Shown: positions 6,046-10,401 of the stretch, in pieces
Layout: the number at the start of each line of letters is the position of its first letter
How positions within the stretch are numbered: the stretch's first letter is position 1
Origin: Hyphomicrobiaceae bacterium
GTDB lineage: Bacteria > Pseudomonadota > Alphaproteobacteria > Rhizobiales > MH13
Direction of reading: 5' to 3'
Assembly: GCA_020442235.1 (NCBI GenBank)
Contig: JAGRKQ010000092.1
Coordinates: forward strand, 960-11,360
DNA length: 10,401 nt
Notes under the pieces: model-generated
The model's database searches: none
Told to the model about the DNA's origin: nothing
Seen by the model: the letters and a program-made list of their open reading frames with translations, nothing else
Translations under genes and position numbers: made by a program

Positions 6046-7308
6046 ATGAGCACCCTTCGCCGCCTTGAGATCGATCGGCTCGGCCAGTTTGGCGACGGGC
6101 TTTCCGGCTCAGGCCGCGACACCGTCGCGATTGCGGGAACGCTTGCCGGCGAAACGGTCGAGGCGCGTCTCGACGGCCGGCAGGGCGATCTCGTCGCCGT
6201 GCTTGCCCCTTCCCCCGACCGCCAGGTGCCGCCCTGTCCGCAGGCCGGCGATTGCGGCGGCTGCCAGTTGCAGCACATGCGCCCCGATGCCGAGGACGCC
6301 TTCAAGCGCGCCCGTCTGGAAACGGCGCTGAAGCTGGCCGGGGTCGTTCATCCACCGCTCGCGGCAACCCGGTTCGGCGGGCAGCGCCGTCGTGTCGCGT
6401 TCACCGCGCGCCACGACCACGAGGGCACCGCGCTCGGCTTCAATGCCCGCCGCAGCCACCGCATCGTTGCGCCCGGTGGCTGCACCGTTGTGCGGCCGGA
6501 AATCTTGGGCGCACTGACCGTTCTGAAGGCTGTGGCCGCGATCACGGCAAAAGCCGACGGCACGACGCGGCTCGCGGTACTTGCCACCCGGACCGGGCTC
6601 GATGTCGCGGTCTCGGATGCACGCAAGGGCGCGCTGGAAGCCCGGCAGAAGCTGATGCGTCTGGCGCTCGATGCCGGCTTTGCCCGCCTGACGCTGGACG
6701 GCGAGATCATCGCCCAGCACGAACCGCCGGTTCTCGATTTCGGCCGCGCGCCGGTCACCCTGCCGCCGAGCGGTTTTGCCCAGGCGAGCCTTGAAGCCGA
6801 ACTCGCCATGGCCGATCTGGTGCTTGAGGGCATCGGCAAGGCCAAGCGCGTTGCCGATTTCTTTGCCGGTTCCGGCACCTTCGCCCTCAGGATCGCCGAG
6901 CGCGCCAAGGTGCATGCGGTGGAAGCGGACCGTTCGGCCCTTTTCGCACTCGAAGCCGGATGGAAGGCGGCGGGCGGGCTGAAACCGCTCACCACCGAGC
7001 GGCGCGATCTCTTCAAGGTGCCGCCGCTCGCCAAGGAGCTTGCCCTATATGACGCGGTGGTTTTCGACCCGCCGCGCGCGGGCGCCGAAGCGCTCTCGCG
7101 GGCGATTGCCAAAAGCGGCGTCCGGCGGGTCGTGGCTGTCTCCTGCGAGCCGGAAACGCTCGCCCGCGATCTGGCGATCCTCACCCAGGGCGATTACAGG
7201 ATCGACGCCATCACACCGGTCGACCAGTTCCGCCACGCCGCCCATATCGAAGCCGTGGCGGTGCTCACCTCGACCGCGCAGCGGCCTAAAGGATCTCGGT
7301 CTCGGTGA
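6046..7308 (+). CDS. class I SAM-dependent 5-methyluridine RNA methyltransferase (TrmA/RlmD type)
   Basis: This is a 420-residue protein. An N-terminal TRAM-like domain (about 1-55) precedes a 4Fe-4S site formed by C64, C70, C73 (CPQAGDCGGCQLQH) and C146 (PGGCTVV), with the spacing of RumA/RlmD. The Rossmann domain has ADFFAGSGTFAL (about 278-290) and DPPRAG from D341. The nucleophile is C367 (VSCEPETLARDL), and the likely general base is E402 (HIEAVAVL). The family forms m5U in 23S rRNA (U1939 or U747) or tRNA U54; which uridine is modified here is not clear. ATG 6046, 31 bases after tlyA, is chosen over the in-frame start at 5974 inside tlyA. The last 23 bases overlap ribBX on the other strand. 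It pairs naturally with tlyA as an RNA modification unit. Confidence 0.92.
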   Translation: MSTLRRLEIDRLGQFGDGLSGSGRDTVAIAGTLAGETVEARLDGRQGDLVAVLAPSPDRQVPPCPQAGDCGGCQLQHMRPDAEDAFKRARLETALKLAGVVHPPLAATRFGGQRRRVAFTARHDHEGTALGFNARRSHRIVAPGGCTVVRPEILGALTVLKAVAAITAKADGTTRLAVLATRTGLDVAVSDARKGALEARQKLMRLALDAGFARLTLDGEIIAQHEPPVLDFGRAPVTLPPSGFAQASLEAELAMADLVLEGIGKAKRVADFFAGSGTFALRIAERAKVHAVEADRSALFALEAGWKAAGGLKPLTTERRDLFKVPPLAKELALYDAVVFDPPRAGAEALSRAIAKSGVRRVVAVSCEPETLARDLAILTQGDYRIDAITPVDQFRHAAHIEAVAVLTSTAQRPKGSRSR

Positions 7309-8386
7309 TCTTGATGCCGAAGCCTTCAAGGCCGATGTAACGGCGTTCGCGGCTGGCAAGAAGCCGGATCGAGGAGACGCCGAGCGCGTGCAGGATCTGC
7401 GCGCCAAGGCCGATCTCGCGCCATTCTTCCTGCCGCCGGCGGGCCGAGGCGGTGTCTTCCTCGGGCGGACGGGAGCGCAGCGAGGCCGCCCCGGTGTTCA
7501 CCCCCACCGATCCGTCGCGCAGATAGACGATGATGCCGCGGCCGTGGCTGGCGATGCGGTCTTCGGACGGCCCGAGGCGCGAGGTGAGGCCAAACAAATC
7601 GGCGGCCACATTCTCCACATGCAGGCGCACGGGAATGTTCTCCCCGTCGCGGATGTCGCCATAGACGACCGCAAGATGCTGCATCGGATCGAAGGGCACG
7701 GAAAAGCTGACGGCACGGGCGCGGCCGTGGCGGGTTTCGATCTCGGCTTCCTCGACCTGTTCGACCAGACGGTCGGTGCGCTGGCGCCAGGCGATGAGAT
7801 CGGCCACGGAGACCTGCTTCAGGCCATGGGTTTCGGCAAAGGTCTTGACCTGCGGGCCGCGCATCACCGTGCCGTCGTCATTGACCAGTTCGCAGATGAC
7901 GCCGACCGGCGGCAGGCCGGAAAGCCGGCACAGATCCACCGCCGCCTCGGTGTGGCCGGACCGCATGAGCACCCCGCCCTCGCGCGCCACCAGCGGAAAG
8001 ACATGACCGGGGCGGACAAAGTCTTCCGGCCCGACATTGCCATTGGCGAGGGCGCGCACGGTTGCGGTGCGTTCCTCGGCGGAAATGCCCGTCGTCGTGC
8101 CGTGGCGAAAGTCGACCGAGATGGTGAAGGCGGTCGAATGCGGCGCGTCGTTGACCGCCACCATCGGATCGAGGCGCAGCTTGCGGGCGATGTCGCCCGG
8201 CATCGGCGCGCAGACGATGCCGCTGGTGTGGCGCACGATGAAGGCCATCTTTTCCGGCGTGCAATGAACCGCCGCGACGATGAGATCGCCCTCGTTCTCG
8301 CGGTCGTCGTCATCGGTGACGACGACGATTTCGCCGCGCTCGAAGGCGCGCAGGGCTTCGGCGACGCCGGGGATATCAACCGACAT
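7286..8386 (-). CDS. ribB: 3,4-dihydroxy-2-butanone 4-phosphate synthase fused to degenerate GTP cyclohydrolase II domain (RibBX)
   Basis: This is a 366-residue two-domain protein. Residues 1-205 are RibB, which converts ribulose 5-phosphate to the four-carbon unit of riboflavin. The acidic metal and substrate loop is [16 protein letters not shown] (R29, E30, E32, D34), with [11 protein letters not shown] (H145, T146) and E166 in the CEL motif. Residues 210-366 align with RibA, but the zinc-binding Cys triad (C-x10-CxC) is absent: the matching stretch reads [20 protein letters not shown]. This half should therefore not cleave GTP, as in RibBX proteins described in Proteobacteria. ATG 8386 gives the natural RibB N-terminus and overlaps aroC by 11 bases; an upstream in-frame start at 8452 lies deep in aroC and is rejected. 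A true RibA must be encoded elsewhere. Confidence 0.94.
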   Translation of the reverse strand: MSVDIPGVAEALRAFERGEIVVVTDDDDRENEGDLIVAAVHCTPEKMAFIVRHTSGIVCAPMPGDIARKLRLDPMVAVNDAPHSTAFTISVDFRHGTTTGISAEERTATVRALANGNVGPEDFVRPGHVFPLVAREGGVLMRSGHTEAAVDLCRLSGLPPVGVICELVNDDGTVMRGPQVKTFAETHGLKQVSVADLIAWRQRTDRLVEQVEEAEIETRHGRARAVSFSVPFDPMQHLAVVYGDIRDGENIPVRLHVENVAADLFGLTSRLGPSEDRIASHGRGIIVYLRDGSVGVNTGAASLRSRPPEEDTASARRRQEEWREIGLGAQILHALGVSSIRLLASRERRYIGLEGFGIKITETEIL

Positions 8387-9491
8387 TGGTGGGGGCTCCG
8401 GGTTCACGGCCGGTCTGGCCGCGGTGACGCAGCCAGTGATCGGCAAGGACAAGCGCCATCATCGCCTCGCCCACCGGCACGGCGCGAATGCCGACGCAGG
8501 GGTCATGGCGCCCCTTGGTGACGAGATCGACTTCCTCGCCCGAGCGCGTCACCGAACGGCGTGGCTTGAGGATCGACGAGGTCGGCTTGACGGCAAAGCG
8601 GCAGACGATCGGCTCGCCGGTGGAAATGCCGCCGAGGATGCCGCCGGCATGGTTGGATAGATAGGCCGGGCGGCCGTCCGGTCCGCGCACCATCTCGTCG
8701 GCGTTTTCTTCGCCGGTCAGGCAGGCGGCGTTGAAGCCTTCGCCGATCTCCACGCCCTTGACGGCGTTGATGGTCATCATCGCCATCGCAAGGTCGGAAT
8801 CGAGCTTGCCATAGACCGGCGCGCCGAGACCGGCCGGCACGCCTTCGGCCACCACCTCGATCACCGCGCCGATGGAGGAGCCGTCCTTGCGGATGGCGGA
8901 AAGATAATCATCCCAGAGCCCGGCCGCGACCGGGTCGGGGCAGAAGAACGGGTTGTCCTGCACCGCATCCCAGTCGAAGCGCGCGCGGTCGATCCGGTGC
9001 GGGCCGATCTGCACCAGCGCACCGCGGATGGTAACGCCCGGCAGAACCTTGCGGGCAACCGCACCGGCGGCGACCCGGCTTGCCGTCTCGCGCGCCGAGG
9101 AGCGCCCGCCGCCGCGCGGATCGCGCAGGCCGTATTTCTGCTCGTAGGTCAGATCCGCATGGCCCGGCCGGTAGCGGTCGGCGATCTCGGAATAATCCTT
9201 CGAGCGCTGGTCCTGATTGCGGATTTCGAGGGCGATCGGGGTTCCGGTCGTCACCTGCACGCCGTCCGCGCCGGCGTAGACGCCGGACAGGATCTCGACC
9301 TGATCGGGTTCCTGACGCTGGGTGACGAATTTCGACGTTCCGGGACGGCGCTTGTCGAGAAAGGGCTGGATGTCGGCTTCGCTCAGGGGCAGGCCCGGCG
9401 GGCAGCCGTCCACCACGCAGCCGATGGCAACGCCATGGCTTTCGCCGAAGGTGGTGAAGCGGAACAGATGGCCGAAACTGTTGTGCGACAT
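8376..9491 (-). CDS. aroC: chorismate synthase AroC
   Basis: This is a 371-residue enzyme making chorismate from 5-enolpyruvylshikimate 3-phosphate, the last step of the shikimate pathway; it needs reduced FMN. All three family signatures are seen: [19 protein letters not shown] (residues 15-33, catalytic H19), [19 protein letters not shown] (121-139), and [15 protein letters not shown] near the C-terminus. Length is normal. ATG 9491 begins the usual [20 protein letters not shown] and has AGGA about six bases upstream; the longer in-frame start at 9536 adds a non-conserved 15 residues. A candidate promoter lies just upstream. The 3' end overlaps ribBX by 11 bases, so a flavin user and a flavin-precursor maker are coupled. 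Confidence 0.97.
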   Translation of the reverse strand: MSHNSFGHLFRFTTFGESHGVAIGCVVDGCPPGLPLSEADIQPFLDKRRPGTSKFVTQRQEPDQVEILSGVYAGADGVQVTTGTPIALEIRNQDQRSKDYSEIADRYRPGHADLTYEQKYGLRDPRGGGRSSARETASRVAAGAVARKVLPGVTIRGALVQIGPHRIDRARFDWDAVQDNPFFCPDPVAAGLWDDYLSAIRKDGSSIGAVIEVVAEGVPAGLGAPVYGKLDSDLAMAMMTINAVKGVEIGEGFNAACLTGEENADEMVRGPDGRPAYLSNHAGGILGGISTGEPIVCRFAVKPTSSILKPRRSVTRSGEEVDLVTKGRHDPCVGIRAVPVGEAMMALVLADHWLRHRGQTGREPGAPTNVG

Positions 9492-9517
9492 GGGTCCTAC
9501 CGGATGGCTGGCAGGCT

Positions 9518-9546
9518 GTTCTATTGGCGCAAGCAAGGCGCGTCAA
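9518..9546 (-). promoter_or_regulatory. candidate sigma-70 type promoter for aroC-ribBX
   Basis: On the - strand TTGACG (9546-9541) and TAGAAC (9523-9518) are separated by 17 bases. They match the -35 consensus TTGACA at five of six and the -10 consensus TATAAT at four of six positions. This would place the transcript start near 9511, about 20 bases before the aroC ATG at 9491. It lies in the 72-base gap between the histidine phosphatase and aroC, the widest gap on this strand. It rests on motif matching only. Confidence 0.4.
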
Positions 9547-9563
9547 ACGCCGCGGGCACCGCT

Positions 9564-10166
9564 TCAACCGTGAAAGGCGCCCGCCCTGCCGTCAAAGCGG
9601 AAGACCTTGTCCTGCGGGATGTCGAGAAGCGGCACGTCCTCGCGGGCAAAGCCTTCCAGAAGCCCCCGCACGACCCGCAGCACACCGCCATGCGAGACCA
9701 GGACCGCCGGGCGCGACAGGGTCTTCAGAAAGGCGTCGATGCGGCGCGACAGGGCGGCATAGCTTTCCCCGCCCGGATGCTCATATCCCCATTTGTCGGC
9801 ATCGCGGGCCGCGGCATCCTCGGGCGCGACGAGGGCGAGTTCTGCCAGCGTCAGTCCCTCGAAGCTGCCGAAGGTCAACTCCCTGAGGGCTTCGCGCGTC
9901 GCATAATCATCGGGGACGAGCCCCATCGCCCGGCGCGCGATCTGCATGGTCTCGCTGGCGCGGCTGAGCGGCGACGACAACCAGTCGAGCGCGGCCGGCT
10001 CATGGCCATCGGCTTCGATGAGCGCCTTGAGGACGTGGCCATTGGCCGCCGCCTGGGCGCGGCCCGTCGCATTCAGCGGCACATTGCGCCCGCCCTGGAG
10101 GCGCTGCTCGACGTTCCAGTCGGTTTCGCCATGGCGCAGGAAATAGAAGGGCGGCATCCGGTCCAT
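9564..10166 (-). CDS. histidine phosphatase family protein (phosphoglycerate mutase-like)
   Basis: This is a 200-residue protein of histidine phosphatase branch 1. The phosphate pocket is FLRHGETDWN (R11, nucleophile H12), with SSPLSRASETM (R69), ELTFGSFEG (E96) and the second catalytic His in LVSHGGVLR (H159). It is a small GpmB/CobC-like enzyme rather than a full dPGM, so glycolytic mutase activity is doubtful and the substrate is unknown. ATG 10166 has GGGAG about nine bases upstream; ATG 10157 and TTG 10187 are alternatives. It follows fabI by 25 bases and precedes aroC, an order I recall from rhizobia, which suggests an operon-like conserved cluster. Confidence 0.92.
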   Translation of the reverse strand: MDRMPPFYFLRHGETDWNVEQRLQGGRNVPLNATGRAQAAANGHVLKALIEADGHEPAALDWLSSPLSRASETMQIARRAMGLVPDDYATREALRELTFGSFEGLTLAELALVAPEDAAARDADKWGYEHPGGESYAALSRRIDAFLKTLSRPAVLVSHGGVLRVVRGLLEGFAREDVPLLDIPQDKVFRFDGRAGAFHG

Positions 10167-10180
10167 GCTGATCGGCTCCC

Positions 10181-10191
10181 GCCCCAAGGGG

Positions 10192-10192
<1 letters not shown>
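10181..10192 (-). other. short GC hairpin at the fabI stop codon
   Basis: The sequence GCCCCAAGGGGC is a near-perfect inverted repeat. On the - strand it reads GCCC-CTTG-GGGC and begins with the last base of the fabI TAG stop. The transcript could form a tight four-base stem with a CUUG tetraloop, between fabI and the histidine phosphatase ribosome site. No T run follows. It might protect the fabI 3' end or modulate the next gene; chance is possible. Confidence 0.25.

Positions 10193-10401
<209 letters not shown>

Noticed and set aside
7270..7330. Bidirectional terminator between the convergent genes
   Set aside because: No GC stem followed by a T run was found on either strand.
7040..8521. 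493-codon open frame on the + strand across ribBX
   Set aside because: It runs through the methyltransferase 3' end and antisense to ribBX, whose motifs are clear. Its own translation shows no recognisable domain.

Overview
The window is gene-dense, high-GC bacterial chromosome. It most likely comes from an alphaproteobacterium of the Hyphomicrobiales (Rhizobiaceae-like). This is inferred from the strongly rhizobial FabI C-terminus, the fabI / histidine phosphatase / aroC / ribB order, the pirin type, and the histone-deacetylase-like gene next to xseB. Genus cannot be named from sequence reading alone. No rRNA, tRNA, insertion sequence, CRISPR array or prophage gene was seen. No stretch over 300 bases lacks a gene.

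The left three quarters (1-7308) read on the + strand. First come the 3' end of a class II histone-deacetylase-like amidohydrolase, xseB (exonuclease VII small subunit) and a two-helix membrane protein (DUF3592-like). After a 102-base leader with possible RNA structure come a pirin-family cupin and an MFS transporter with a long acidic tail. Next is a compact copper-handling group: a small secreted or anchored Cys/His protein (DUF2946-like), a PCuAC-type periplasmic copper chaperone, and a SCO1/SenC protein. Together these look like a supply line for the CuA centre of a haem-copper oxidase. The SCO gene overlaps tlyA (rRNA 2'-O-methyltransferase) by four bases, and tlyA is followed by a TrmA/RlmD-type 5-methyluridine RNA methyltransferase.

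The right part (7286-10401) reads on the - strand: the C-terminus of FabI, a histidine phosphatase, aroC (chorismate synthase) and a RibB protein fused to a degenerate GTP cyclohydrolase II domain (RibBX architecture). aroC and ribBX overlap by 11 bases. The two strands converge, and the RNA methyltransferase and ribBX share 23 bases at their 3' ends.

Most of the window is conserved housekeeping sequence. The points most worth a second look are the copper group with its uncharacterised Cys/His protein and alternative frame, the RibBX C-domain, the xseB-tlyA interval lacking dxs, and several small RNA structures in the short gaps. I see no convincing evidence of a wholly new system.
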